Assembly: GCF_000009765.2 (NCBI RefSeq)
Contig: NC_003155.5
Span: forward strand, 8,866,001 to 8,930,000
DNA: 64,000 bases
Origin: Streptomyces avermitilis MA-4680 = NBRC 14893
GTDB taxonomy: Bacteria; Actinomycetota; Actinomycetes; Streptomycetales; Streptomycetaceae
Direction of reading: 5' to 3'
Shown here: one piece after another, positions 24,796 to 33,699 of the stretch
Layout: every line of letters begins with the position of its first letter
Position numbering within the stretch: position 1 is the first letter of the stretch
Made by a program: the position numbers and the translations under genes
Notes under the pieces: generated by a model
What the model was told of the DNA's origin: nothing
What the model saw: only the letters and a program-made list of their open reading frames with translations
The model's database searches: none

Positions 24796-25812
24796 TCAGG
24801 GTCGTCCCTGAGCCGGGATCTCCTCGTCCTCGCGCACCGGCCCGGGCGGTGTCCCGTCGCCGAACGGCCGGCCGCCCAGCCGCTCCCGGTGATGGGGCGT
24901 GAGCCAGCCCGCGAGGTCCGGCCCGAGCGGCACGATGCCGGTCGGATTGATGCCGGTGTGGACCTGGTAGTAGTGCCGTTTGATGTGGTCGAAGTCGACG
25001 GTGTCGCCGAAGCCGGGCGTCTGGTAGAGGTCGCGTGCGTACGCCCACAGCACCGGGTGCTCGGTGAGCTTCCAGCGGTTGCACTTGAAGTGGCCGTGAT
25101 ACACGGCGTCGAAGCGGACGAGCGTGGTGAACAGCCGGATGTCCGCCTCGGTGATCGAGTCCCCGACGAGATGGCGCCGGTCCGCCAGCCGCTGTCCGAG
25201 CAGCTCCAGGCGGTGGAAGACTCCGGCGCACGCCGCCTCGTACTCCTTCTGGCCGGTGGCGAAGCCGGCCCGGTAGACGCCGTTGTTGACGTCCTCGTAG
25301 ATGTCCGCCATCACCTCGTCGATCTCGTCGCGCAGCCCGGCCGGATACAGGTCCGGTGCCCCCTGCCGGTGCAGGGCCTTCCACTCGGTGGCCAGATCCA
25401 GGGTGAGCTGCTGGTAGTCGTTCGTGACCAGCTTCCCGCTCGGCACGTCCACAATCGCCGGCACACTGACGCCGCCCGGATACTCCGGCTGCCGTGCGTC
25501 GTACGCCTCACTGAGGTACCGGATGCCGAGCACGGGGTCGCGGCCGTCCGGGTCGAGGGTGAACCGCCAACTGCGGTCGTCCTGGACCGGATCGACGACA
25601 CCCAACGACAGCGCGTCCTCCAGACCGAGCAGCCGCCGCGACACCAGTGCCCGGCTCGCCCAGGGGCAGGCGCGGCTGGCGATGAGCCGGTAGCGGCCGG
25701 CCTCCACCGGCCGGCCGTCCCGGCCGTCGGCCGTGATCCGGTCCGTGAAGTGGCTCCTGGACCGCTTGAACGCCTTCCGTCCGTACGCGCTGTTGCCGTT
25801 GCCCTCGCTCAT
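24796..25812 (-). CDS. Glutathionyl-hydroquinone reductase-like (omega GST) enzyme
   Basis: 338 residues. The N-terminal thioredoxin-like domain carries the redox Cys in LIASRACPWASRALVSRRL, as in YqjG/PcpF-type S-glutathionyl-hydroquinone reductases. The C-terminal helical domain has HLVGDSITEADIRLFTTLVR, and the NPTGIVPLGP tail is typical. Actinobacteria use mycothiol, so the real thiol partner may be mycothiol; this is inference. It probably reduces thiol-conjugated quinones. Confidence 0.87.
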   Translation of the reverse strand: MSEGNGNSAYGRKAFKRSRSHFTDRITADGRDGRPVEAGRYRLIASRACPWASRALVSRRLLGLEDALSLGVVDPVQDDRSWRFTLDPDGRDPVLGIRYLSEAYDARQPEYPGGVSVPAIVDVPSGKLVTNDYQQLTLDLATEWKALHRQGAPDLYPAGLRDEIDEVMADIYEDVNNGVYRAGFATGQKEYEAACAGVFHRLELLGQRLADRRHLVGDSITEADIRLFTTLVRFDAVYHGHFKCNRWKLTEHPVLWAYARDLYQTPGFGDTVDFDHIKRHYYQVHTGINPTGIVPLGPDLAGWLTPHHRERLGGRPFGDGTPPGPVREDEEIPAQGRP

Positions 25813-25920
25813 GGCGTCTCACCTTCCCGCTGTGCCCGGATACGAGTGCCCCGCTGAGCGCCCCCCGATTCGCCGAGCCGGTCACCGTGTGAGACGAGCC
25901 GACGGGGGAAGGCGGCGAAA

Positions 25921-26991
25921 GTGAGCAGGACATCCTCTTCGGACTCTTCGAACCACGCTTCTTCGACCCCCGCGGACTCTTCCGCGGATTCCTCCGAGGA
26001 CCCTTCTGCGGACTCGTCCGCGGACGCCTCGGACCGCAAGACCCGGATCACCGTGCTGGTGGCGCTGGGCGCCAACCTGGTGATCGCCGTGGCCAAGGCC
26101 GTCGGCGGCCTCCTCGCGGGCTCGCCGGCGCTGCTCTCGGAGGCGGCGCACTCCGTGGCGGACAGCCTGAACGAGGTCTTTCTGCTGGCCGCCCTGCGCC
26201 GCAGCCGCCGGCCGGCCGACCAGCGGCACCCGTTCGGCTACGGCAAGGAACGGTTCTTCTGGTCGTTGCTCGCGGCCGTCGGCATCTTCGTGATGGGCGG
26301 CTGCTTCTCCTTCTTCCAGGGCATCGAGGCGCTGCGGAGCGGAGCCGAGGAATCGCACAGCGGTTATGTGGCGGGCCTCATCGTGCTCGGTGTGGCGCTC
26401 CTCGCGGAGGGCGCGTCCCTGCTGCGGGCGCTGCATCAGGTGCGCGGGCAGCGGGGTTCCGCGGCGGAAGGGCTGCGGGACCCCGCGCTGCGGACGGTCG
26501 TCGCCGAGGACGGCACCGCGGTCCTCGGCGTCACGCTGGCGATGATCGGCATGGCGCTGCACATGGTCACCGGGCAGGTGGTCTGGGAGGCGGCGGCCTC
26601 GATGGGGATCGGCGCGCTGCTCGTCTACGTCGCCTACCGGCTCGGCCGCGACGCCCGTGACCAGCTCATCGGGCAGGCCGCCGACCCCGAGCTGAGCGGG
26701 CGGATCCGGGCCCTGCTGGAGGCACAGCCCGAGATCGACAGCGTGGAGTCGCTCCTCACCATGCAACTGGGCCTCCACTCCACCCTGGTCGCCGCCCGCG
26801 TCGACCTGGTCCCGGGCCTGGACAGCGAGGAGGTCGAGGACGTCGCGGTGCGCATCAAACGCTCGGTCGCCCATCTGATCCCGGAGGCCGACCAGATCTT
26901 CCTTGACGTGACGGACGCGCGAGCGCTGGCGGCGGACCGGGCGGGGGAAACAGAAAGCCCCGCCGCGACGGGGGAGCGCGGCGGGGCCTGA
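25921..26991 (+). CDS. Cation diffusion facilitator (CDF) metal exporter
   Basis: 356 residues from GTG. Six membrane helices. The metal-site residues include His and Asp in SEAAHSVADSLNE (TM2) and the TVVAEDGTAVLGVTLA segment (TM5). The C-terminal cytoplasmic domain (about 255-335) is ferredoxin-like (IDSVESLLTMQLGLHSTLVA). The first 38 residues are an unusual acidic Ser/Asp/Ala-rich stretch with SSADSSED-type units. It probably exports Zn, Mn or Fe using the proton gradient. A hairpin lies across its stop. Confidence 0.9.
   Translation: MSRTSSSDSSNHASSTPADSSADSSEDPSADSSADASDRKTRITVLVALGANLVIAVAKAVGGLLAGSPALLSEAAHSVADSLNEVFLLAALRRSRRPADQRHPFGYGKERFFWSLLAAVGIFVMGGCFSFFQGIEALRSGAEESHSGYVAGLIVLGVALLAEGASLLRALHQVRGQRGSAAEGLRDPALRTVVAEDGTAVLGVTLAMIGMALHMVTGQVVWEAAASMGIGALLVYVAYRLGRDARDQLIGQAADPELSGRIRALLEAQPEIDSVESLLTMQLGLHSTLVAARVDLVPGLDSEEVEDVAVRIKRSVAHLIPEADQIFLDVTDARALAADRAGETESPAATGERGGA
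26957..26987 (+). terminator. Hairpin inside the 3' end of the CDF gene
   Basis: An 11-bp perfect stem (GCCCCGCCGCG with complement) and a nine-base loop, ending just before the TGA. No U-tract follows, so it may be a U-less or bidirectional terminator. Confidence 0.45.
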
Positions 26992-27155
26992 AGGACGGGT
27001 GCCCGGCGGCCAGGGGTTCATGCCCGCGGATTCGGAGGCGGTCGCGAACAGCTGGAAGCCGGAAGATGTGAGGTCGTCCTCCCGTCGGTACGGCGAGGAG
27101 AGGCGGCCCATACCGGAACGGGGGAGTGCGGTACGGGCCGCCGCCGTGCCCGGTG

Positions 27156-27599
27156 TCAGCCGGCCGGCTCCAGCACGAAGACGGGGATCTCGCGGTCGGT
27201 CTTCTCCTGGTACTCGGCATACGGGGGATAGGCGGCGACCGCCCGCTCCCACCACTGCGCCTTCTCCTCGCCGGTGACCTCACGGGCCGTGAACTCCTTG
27301 CGCACGGCCCCGTCCTGGAGTTCCACCGCGGGAGTCCCCAAGACGTTGTAGTACCAGACCGGGTGCTTGGGCGCGCCACCCAGCGAGGCCACCGCCGCGT
27401 ACTTCCCGTCGTGCTCGACGCGCATCAACGGCGTCTTGCGGATCTTGCCGCTCTTGGCACCCAGGGTCGTGAGGATGATCACGGGCAGCCCCGTGTCCAT
27501 GAGCGTCGTTCCCTTGGTGCCGCCGGAGCTCTCGTACAACTCCACCTGGTCACGTACCCACTGCGTCGGGCTGGGTTCGTACTCGCCCTCAAGAGGCAT
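27156..27599 (-). CDS. F420-dependent nitroreductase-like (DDN family) enzyme
   Basis: 147 residues. Family marks of the deazaflavin-dependent nitroreductase (Rv3547/DDN) are the N-terminal amphipathic part QWVRDQVELYESSGG, GLPVIILTTLGAKSGKIRKT, PLMRVEHDGKYAAVASLGG and HPVWYYNVLG. The start MPLEGEYEPSP gives the usual length; the frame is open well upstream but lacks family sequence there. It probably uses F420H2 to reduce quinones or nitro compounds at the membrane. Confidence 0.9.
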   Translation of the reverse strand: MPLEGEYEPSPTQWVRDQVELYESSGGTKGTTLMDTGLPVIILTTLGAKSGKIRKTPLMRVEHDGKYAAVASLGGAPKHPVWYYNVLGTPAVELQDGAVRKEFTAREVTGEEKAQWWERAVAAYPPYAEYQEKTDREIPVFVLEPAG

Positions 27600-27763
27600 G
27601 ACTTCCGTCCCATCGTCGCGTACGACTGCTGTCTCGTCGCGCGGCCTCACGAGCCAACTCCCAAGACCGCGCACCCAGGATTCAACACCAGCGGGCAGCG
27701 GATTCATCCGCAACGGCGAGTCGCGGCGCACCTGCCCGGCGCGGACGGTCACTGGTTTTCCGG

Positions 27764-28396
27764 TCACGCCGGCGACATCAGCATGCGCACCGCCAGCCCC
27801 AGGATCACCGCGCTGGACAGGAGCGCCGTCACCAGCCGACCGCGCCGCCCGGTCAGTGCCCGCCCGAGCAGCGCACCACCCCCGGCCAGCAACACCTGCC
27901 AGCTGGCCGAGGCGACGAAGGCGGCGAGGACGAAGACGCCCTGCTCCAGCGGCAGTACCGCCTGAGCGGCCCGGCTGCCGAGCACGAGTGCGGCGAAGTA
28001 GATCACGGTGGTGGGGTTCAGCAGCGTGATCCCCAGCAGCCCGAGGTACGCCCGGGCCGGGCTCGGCGGGGTCCGCCGGGCCGCGGCGGCGTGCCGCGGC
28101 GAGCGGTAGTGGCGAACCGCGGCCGTCGCGCCGCGGACCGCCAGCGCGATCAGCACCAGCCCCGACGCCCAGCGCAGTGGTACCAGCACCGGCTGGAGCG
28201 CGGCGGCGAGCGCCGAGCCGCCGAGCGCGGCCACCAGGGCGTAGAGCCCGTCCGCGGTGGCGACGCCGAGCGCGGCGCACACCCCGGTCCGCAGGGACGT
28301 ACGGGCGGTGAGGGAGACGAGATAGGTCGCGACCGCTCCGACGGGCACGGCGATGCCGTAGCCCGCGAGAAGCCCCGCGACGAGCGCGGCGGTCAC
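27764..28396 (-). CDS. LysE/RhtB-family exporter
   Basis: 210 residues, GTG start. Six hydrophobic helices and the LysE signature GYGIAVPVGAVATYLVSL near the N-terminus, plus LGLLGITLLNPTTVIYFAAL in the middle. LysE-type proteins export amino acids or small metabolites. No LysR-type regulator is beside it, unlike the textbook lysE-lysG pair. Confidence 0.85.
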   Translation of the reverse strand: MTAALVAGLLAGYGIAVPVGAVATYLVSLTARTSLRTGVCAALGVATADGLYALVAALGGSALAAALQPVLVPLRWASGLVLIALAVRGATAAVRHYRSPRHAAAARRTPPSPARAYLGLLGITLLNPTTVIYFAALVLGSRAAQAVLPLEQGVFVLAAFVASASWQVLLAGGGALLGRALTGRRGRLVTALLSSAVILGLAVRMLMSPA

Positions 28397-28605
28397 GACC
28401 GCGGAAGCGTAGGCCTCCGCGGTCGGCCGGGCTGCTGCTGGACCCGCACCGGACGAGCGGCGGTGGGGGTCGGCGGCAGCAAGGCTTCGATGGTGGACAT
28501 GCGCAGATGCTGGGGCCGCGGGGCTGTCCGCGCAAGCGAATTACGGGGATCTTCGGTGTCCCGTCGGGTGGGCCGCCGTCGTCCTGTCGGGTGGGCGCGG
28601 ACGTG

Positions 28606-29686
28606 TCAGGTCAGCGTCGTCGGATCGACGGCGCCGGCCAGGGCCGCCATGCCCGCGTCATTGGGGTGCAGTCCGTCGCCGCTGTCGTAGCCGGGGGCGA
28701 GGGCGCGGGGATCGTCCGGGTCCGCCATCACCCGCTCGAAGTCGGCCACACCGTCGAAGTGCCGGCCGGTGCGGATCCACTCGTTGGCCTCCTCGCGGAG
28801 GGCGTTCTGGGCGTCCGTGAGCGTGCGGGAGGGCAGCAGGGTCCCGCCGATGACGCGTACGCCCGACTCGTGCGCCTCGCGGATCAGGGAACGGTAGCCG
28901 TCGACGAGGTCGCGTGCGGTGAGCGGGCGTCCGGCGTCGTTCTCGCCGCCGAGGATGTCGTTGATGCCCGTCAGCACGATCACCGCGCGGATCCCGGGAT
29001 GGCCGAGCGCGTCGTGTGCGAAGCGGCGCACGCCCGCGGAGTCGGTCCAGTCCGACAGCAGCCCGGTTGCCGCCGGTGCCGGCGTTGACGACGGCCAGCC
29101 GGGGCGCGTCCACAAGATCCGGCCAGCGGCGGTTGGCGCCGGTGGTCGTGTTCGCGCCGTCCGTGATCGAGTCCCCGAAGGCGACCAGGGTGCCGTCCAC
29201 CTCGTCCGTGGTGACGGTCAGCCCGGCCAGGAAGTACCAGGAGGTCTCCGTGGCGGTGAACCCGTCGAGGCCGTCCTCGGCGGTGAGATCGCCGGAGCGC
29301 GGCGCGGAGACGTATGTCGTCTCGAAGGCGTCCCGGTGGTGGGTCGAGGGCCCGGTCGAGCCCGGCAGATACACGCTGACCAGCAGATTTTGCCCGCGCT
29401 CGACATCGACCGGCAGCACGTCCGTGAGCAGTTCCCGGCCGCGGCCGATCACCGCCTTCGTGGCACCGTCGAAGGAGACCGGCCGCGGCGGCCGACCCTC
29501 GGGGGCCACACTGACGGCGCCCACGGTCAGCTCGGCCGGGCCGTGGAGGTTCGACAGCCGCAGGCGCGCACGGGTTCCCCCGGCGCTCGGACGAACCACC
29601 ATACGCACGGTCTGGTCGCGGAAGGACCGGCCGAAGGGCACCATGCTCGGAGCCCATACGGCGACGGTCTGTTGTATGCCGGTCAT
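28606..29686 (-). pseudogene. SGNH/GDSL hydrolase interrupted by a single frameshift
   Basis: The two frames together give about 360 residues of an SGNH hydrolase with its usual N-terminal beta-domain. The first frame, from MTGIQQTVAVW, contains VAFGDSITDGANT (Ser block I) and NAGTGGN (block II). The second contains VIVLTGINDI (block III) and GDGLHPNDAG (Asp-His, block V). The switch needs removal of one base in the CCC at 29062-29064 (a G run on the coding strand), restoring GGNRLLSDW. The total 1081 bases is one over a multiple of three. Everything else is intact, so sequencing error or very recent mutation are both possible. Confidence 0.75.
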
Positions 29687-29826
29687 GGTCACCCTTCTTC
29701 CCGGCCGTCGCGTTCGTACCGCGGGGGCTTCAGGCTTCACGGCGGTGGACGACGGGTGCCTGCCCGCATCGGTGCGACGGGGTTCGGCCAGTTCCGGCAT
29801 CCCGTGGACCTGGCCGAAGTTCGAGT

Positions 29827-29841
29827 GGCACTAAAGGTGCC
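29827..29841. promoter_or_regulatory. Small palindrome upstream of the P450 gene
   Basis: GGCAC-TAAAG-GTGCC, 5-bp arms, 53 bases before the P450 start. A modest operator candidate. Confidence 0.3.
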
Positions 29842-29894
29842 TTGGGCATCTAATGGAGATCGGCAAGAGCAAGTCTTCGCCTGCGAGGTCTTTC

Positions 29895-31103
29895 ATGACA
29901 GAGCCCGGTACGTCCGTGTCAGCGCCCGTCGCCTTCCCCCAGGACCGCACGTGTCCCTACGACCCGCCCACAGCCTACGACCCGCTGCGCGAGGGGCGTC
30001 CGCTGTCGCGGGTCTCCCTCTACGACGGACGCAGCGTGTGGGTGGTCACCGGGCACGCCGCCGCCCGTGCACTCCTCTCCGACCAGCGGCTTTCCTCCGA
30101 CCGCACGCTGCCCAGGTTCCCCGCGACCACCGAGCGGTTCGAGGCCGTACGCACCCGCCGGGTGGCGCTGCTCGGTGTGGACGACCCCGAGCACCGCACC
30201 CAGCGCCGCATGCTGGTCCCGAGCTTTACCCTCAAGCGGGCCGCCGCCCTGCGCCCGCGCATCCAGGAGACCGTCGACGGGCTGCTCGACGCCATGGAGG
30301 CACAGGGCCCGCCGGCCGAGCTGGTGAGCGCGTTCGCGCTGCCGCTGCCCTCGATGGTGATCTGCGCCCTGCTCGGCGTCCCGTACGCCGACCACGACTT
30401 CTTCGAGTCCCAGTCCCGCAGGCTGCTGCGGGGCCCCGGGATCGCCGAGGTCCAGGACGCCCGTGCCCAACTGGACGACTACCTGTACGCGTTGATCGAC
30501 CGGAAGCGGAAGGAACCCGGGGACGGGCTCCTGGACGATCTCATCCAGGAGCAGCTGAACCGGGGCACGGTGGATCGCGCCGAGCTGGTCTCCCTGGCGA
30601 CGCTCCTGCTGATCGCCGGACACGAGACGACGGCGAACATGATCTCGCTCGGTACGTTCACCCTGCTCCGGCATCCCGAACAGCTGGCCGAGCTGCGGGC
30701 CGAGCCGGGCCTCATGCCCGCCGCCGTGGAGGAGCTGCTGCGTTTCCTGTCCATCGCCGACGGGCTGCTGCGGGTGGCCACCGAGGACATCGAAGTGGCC
30801 GGTACGACCATCAGGGCCGATGAGGGCGTCGTCTTCGCGACCTCCGTCATCAACCGCGACGCGGCCGGCTTCGCCGAGCCCGACGCCCTGGACTGGCATC
30901 GCTCGGCCCGCCACCATGTCGCCTTCGGTTTCGGCATCCACCAGTGCCTCGGGCAGAACCTGGCCAGGGCCGAGATGGAGATCGCCCTGGGCACGCTCTT
31001 CGAGCGGCTGCCCGGCCTGCGGCTGGCGGCGCCGGCCGACGAGATCCCCTTCAAACCGGGCGACACGATCCAGGGGATGCTGGAACTCCCCGTGACCTGG
31101 TAA
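29895..31103 (+). CDS. Cytochrome P450 (CYP105-like)
   Basis: 402 residues from MTEPGTSVSAP; the ORF extends 14 codons further but GAGG precedes this ATG. I-helix AGHETT (241-246), the K-helix EELLR (Glu279/Arg282) and the haem loop FGFGIHQCLG with Cys351 as ligand are all present. The overall pattern resembles the soluble bacterial CYP105 class that hydroxylates xenobiotics or antibiotics. A 3Fe-4S ferredoxin gene follows by 13 bases and probably delivers electrons; no reductase is near. Confidence 0.93.
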   Translation: MTEPGTSVSAPVAFPQDRTCPYDPPTAYDPLREGRPLSRVSLYDGRSVWVVTGHAAARALLSDQRLSSDRTLPRFPATTERFEAVRTRRVALLGVDDPEHRTQRRMLVPSFTLKRAAALRPRIQETVDGLLDAMEAQGPPAELVSAFALPLPSMVICALLGVPYADHDFFESQSRRLLRGPGIAEVQDARAQLDDYLYALIDRKRKEPGDGLLDDLIQEQLNRGTVDRAELVSLATLLLIAGHETTANMISLGTFTLLRHPEQLAELRAEPGLMPAAVEELLRFLSIADGLLRVATEDIEVAGTTIRADEGVVFATSVINRDAAGFAEPDALDWHRSARHHVAFGFGIHQCLGQNLARAEMEIALGTLFERLPGLRLAAPADEIPFKPGDTIQGMLELPVTW

Positions 31104-31116
31104 GAGGCTGCGGTCC

Positions 31117-31401
31117 ATGCACAACGACAGCAACAACAGCAACGGCAACAACTCCCACAGCAACGGCAACGTCAACAGCAACGGCAGCAACAGCGACGAC
31201 AACGTGATCGTGATCGACCGGGACCTCTGCATCGGTGCCGGGCAGTGCGCCCTGACCGCGCCCGGTGTCTTCACCCAGGACGACGACGGATTCAGCGAAC
31301 TGCTGCCCGGCCGGGAGGACGGGGCAGGCGACCCGATGGTGCGCGAGGCCGCACGGTCCTGCCCGGTGGGGGCCATCACGGTCCCGCGGTCGGCAAGCTG
31401 A
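31117..31401 (+). CDS. Ferredoxin with Asn/Ser-rich N-terminal tail
   Basis: 94 residues. The core (about 28-94) is a single-cluster P450 ferredoxin, with Cys38, Cys44 (DLCIGAGQC) and Cys82 (RSCPVGAI) as probable ligands of a [3Fe-4S] cluster; the fourth position has no Cys. The first 27 residues are an odd Asn/Ser/Gly tract made from AAC-AGC-AAC-GGC-type codons, unlike usual bacterial ferredoxins. Cotranscribed with the P450. The tail may be a repeat expansion; a GTG start after it lacks a ribosome site. Confidence 0.85.
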   Translation: MHNDSNNSNGNNSHSNGNVNSNGSNSDDNVIVIDRDLCIGAGQCALTAPGVFTQDDDGFSELLPGREDGAGDPMVREAARSCPVGAITVPRSAS

Positions 31402-31748
31402 CGCCTGAGGGGGCCGCGGGCCCGGGCCGCTCGCCCGCCCTGGACGGCCAGGTGGAGCCGGCGCGGGTGTACGGGGCCGGCGACGATCACCTCGTACGAC
31501 GTGATCGGGTCCTCCTCGACCGGCGGGGTGAGCGCGACGCGCGGTCGTCCGCCCGGCGCCATGAGGACTCCCACGGCCCGTTCACGAGCGCCGTCCCCGC
31601 GACGCGCGACCGTCGGCGGAGCAGCGGTACGGTCTGCTCCGCCACGGCCCGCGCACCCTTCAGCTCCGTCGCCGCGCCCGGCGGCAGGGCCGCGGTGTCG
31701 GGGGCCGACGCTGCGGCGGCCCCGCTGCCGACGGCTCGGAAGGGCCGG
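31402..31748. other. Gap with a possible gene remnant
   Basis: No convincing gene. On the minus strand from about 31562 a short stretch (MAPGGRPRVALTPPVEED, then ITSYEVIVAGPV) looks protein-like before the frame turns into antisense of the ferredoxin. It may be the start of a lost gene. I see no clear promoter or hairpin. Confidence 0.3.
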
Positions 31749-32303
31749 TTAGCGGCAGGCCTCCAGGAGGACCCGCGCGGCCTGCTTCGCCTGATCGGCG
31801 GGGTCCGTCGTGCCGTTGATGCCGGCGGTGACCATGGCGCCCTCGGCCAGCAGGTACAGCTGGTCGGCCAGGGACGCGGGCAGGCCGGCGTCGGAGACCA
31901 GGCCGGCCAGATAGCCCCGGAAGGCCTGCTTGTGGGCGCGGACCTGGGCGGCCACGCGGGGTGAGACGGCGCCCAGTTCGCCGTACGAGTTGATCCAGGC
32001 GCACCCGCGGAAGTCGCTCTCGGCGAACCACTGTCGCAGCCAGTCGAACACCGCGAGGATCCGCTCCCCGGCGTCCCGGTGGTGGTCGACGTGCGCCGCG
32101 AGCCGCTCCCGCCAGTGGATGTCGCGTCGCTCCAGATACGCCTCGACCAGCTGTTCCTTGGCGGGGAAAAGCTGGTAGAGCCGCTTGAGCGAGACGCCGG
32201 ACGCGCCGCGGATGTCATCCATGCCGACGGACTGGATGCCCCGGCCGTAGAACAGCTTCTCGGCGGCGTCCAGCGCCTGCTCGCGGGCGACTGCGATCTC
32301 CAT
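31749..32303 (-). CDS. TetR-family repressor
   Basis: 184 residues behind AAGGAGTGG. HTH around residues 24-45 (VGMDDIRGASGVSLKRLYQL). A helical C-terminal domain is of the type that binds small aromatic or lipophilic ligands. It is divergent from an NTF2-like gene, and two inverted repeats with the same half-site lie in the gap. Confidence 0.9.
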   Translation of the reverse strand: MEIAVAREQALDAAEKLFYGRGIQSVGMDDIRGASGVSLKRLYQLFPAKEQLVEAYLERRDIHWRERLAAHVDHHRDAGERILAVFDWLRQWFAESDFRGCAWINSYGELGAVSPRVAAQVRAHKQAFRGYLAGLVSDAGLPASLADQLYLLAEGAMVTAGINGTTDPADQAKQAARVLLEACR

Positions 32304-32339
32304 GAACGGGCCACTCCTTGGCGTTCCCAGGTGCTCTTG

Positions 32340-32397
32340 ACGTAGAGAACCATCGTTCTCTACGTTAGCAGCCAGGGTCCTGAGAACGTACGTTCTC
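32340..32397. promoter_or_regulatory. Two TetR-type operators sharing GAGAAC/GTTCTC half-sites
   Basis: ACGTAGAGAAC-CATC-GTTCTCTACGT (11-bp arms; 32340-32365) and GAGAACGTACGTTCTC (perfect 16-bp palindrome; 32382-32397). Both are built from GAGAAC and GTTCTC but with different centres (CATC and GTAC). They lie between the TetR gene and the divergent DUF1348-like gene, so autoregulation and control of the neighbour are likely. Confidence 0.7.
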
Positions 32398-32429
32398 CAT
32401 GTTCGGCCCGTCAGACGGAGAGGCATCCC

Positions 32430-32891
32430 ATGACCGACGACCGCCCGCCCCTGCCGCCCTTCACCCGTGCGACCGCGGCCCAGAAGGTCCAGGCCGCGGA
32501 GGACGCCTGGAACACCCGAGACCCGCACAAGGTCTCGCTCGCCTACTCGCCGGACTCGGTCTGGCGCAATCGCGACACCTTCGTCACCGGCCGCGCCGCC
32601 ATCGTGGAACTGCTGACGGCCAAGTGGGCGCGCGAGCGGGAGTACGCCCTGCGCAAGGACCTCTGGGCCTTCGACGGCAATCGCATCGCCGTCCGCTTCC
32701 AGTACGAGTGCCAGGACGCCGACGGCCAGTGGTGGCGCTCGTACGGCAACGAGCTGTGGGAGTTCGACGAGCACGGACTGATGACGCGCCGGGAGGCCGG
32801 CATCCACGACGTGCGGATCGAGGAGCGGGAGCGGCGGATCCTCGGGCCCCGGCCGGAAGCGGAGCGAGGGCGGTCCTTCCCCGTTCAGTAG
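32430..32891 (+). CDS. NTF2-like (DUF1348/SnoaL-type) protein
   Basis: 153 residues. The cone-shaped alpha+beta fold is suggested by KVQAAEDAWNTRDPHKVSLA, YSPDSVWRNRDTFVTGRAAI and WRSYGNELWEFDEHGLMTRR. DUF1348 proteins are small enzymes or binding proteins of unclear function. It lies divergent from, and probably under control of, the TetR gene; the downstream flavoprotein gene starts nine bases after its stop. Confidence 0.85.
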   Translation: MTDDRPPLPPFTRATAAQKVQAAEDAWNTRDPHKVSLAYSPDSVWRNRDTFVTGRAAIVELLTAKWAREREYALRKDLWAFDGNRIAVRFQYECQDADGQWWRSYGNELWEFDEHGLMTRREAGIHDVRIEERERRILGPRPEAERGRSFPVQ

Positions 32892-32900
32892 GGTTCCCGC

Positions 32901-33431
32901 GTGACTGAACAGGCCGAGAAGCCCTTCCTCTACCTCGTTGTCTGCGCCGCCGGAATCGCCGCGGACGTCGGTGAGTTGATCACCGCGGCACAGGAGCGCC
33001 ACTGGCAGGTCGGCGTCATCGCGACGCCGCTCGCCACGGGCTTCTTCGACACCGCCGCGGTCGAAGCGCGGACCGGCCGCCCGCTTCGCTCGGCCTGGCG
33101 CTCCCCGGGTGACCCGCGCCCCTTCCCGGCACCCGACGCCGTGGTCGTCGCGCCCGCCACCTTCAACACGGTCAACAAGTGGGCGGCGGGCATATCCGAC
33201 ACCCTCGCGCTGGGCACCCTGTGCGAGGCGTACGGACTCGGTGTCCCGATCGCCGTCCTGCCCTGCGTGAGTGCGGCGCTGACGGCCCACCCCGCATACC
33301 GGGCGAGCCTGGAGCGGCTGCGGGGCATGGGGGTGCGGTTCGGCGACCCGTACTCCGGGGACGTGGGGGAGGACGGCCGGCGCCCGGAGTTCCGGTGGGA
33401 GCGGGCCCTGGATCTGCTCGACGGCCGATGA
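32901..33431 (+). CDS. Flavoprotein of the PPC-decarboxylase (HFCD) fold
   Basis: 176 residues from GTG. The fold marks are LYLVVCAAGIAADVGELI (FMN phosphate area), IATPLATGF, PDAVVVAPATFNTVNKWAAG and the late GVPIAVLPCVSAAL. Members of this family (PPCDC, EpiD, and others) bind FMN and decarboxylate a cysteine derivative or serve unknown roles; this one is a stand-alone version. Probably in one operon with the NTF2-like gene. Confidence 0.85.
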   Translation: MTEQAEKPFLYLVVCAAGIAADVGELITAAQERHWQVGVIATPLATGFFDTAAVEARTGRPLRSAWRSPGDPRPFPAPDAVVVAPATFNTVNKWAAGISDTLALGTLCEAYGLGVPIAVLPCVSAALTAHPAYRASLERLRGMGVRFGDPYSGDVGEDGRRPEFRWERALDLLDGR

Positions 33432-33699
33432 CGGTGCCCGCGGCCCCCGACGCCGCGGCGAGGACGGCCGGTTGCCGTCAGTGGCCGGAGCATCGCGCGC
33501 TGCTCCGGCCGGAGGTGGTCACCGTGGGCGCGTACGACCTCCACGGTCTTCCTGCCCGCCTCGCTCCGGCCCGGTCGCGGCTCCACGGTGACCCGGCCGT
33601 CCACACCGGCGCCGCCGCGCAGCCAGGGACGGCGGCCGGCGAGGCCGCCCCGAGCAGCAGCCGACGGCGTACGGTCGCCCGCGTCGTCGCGGCCTGACG

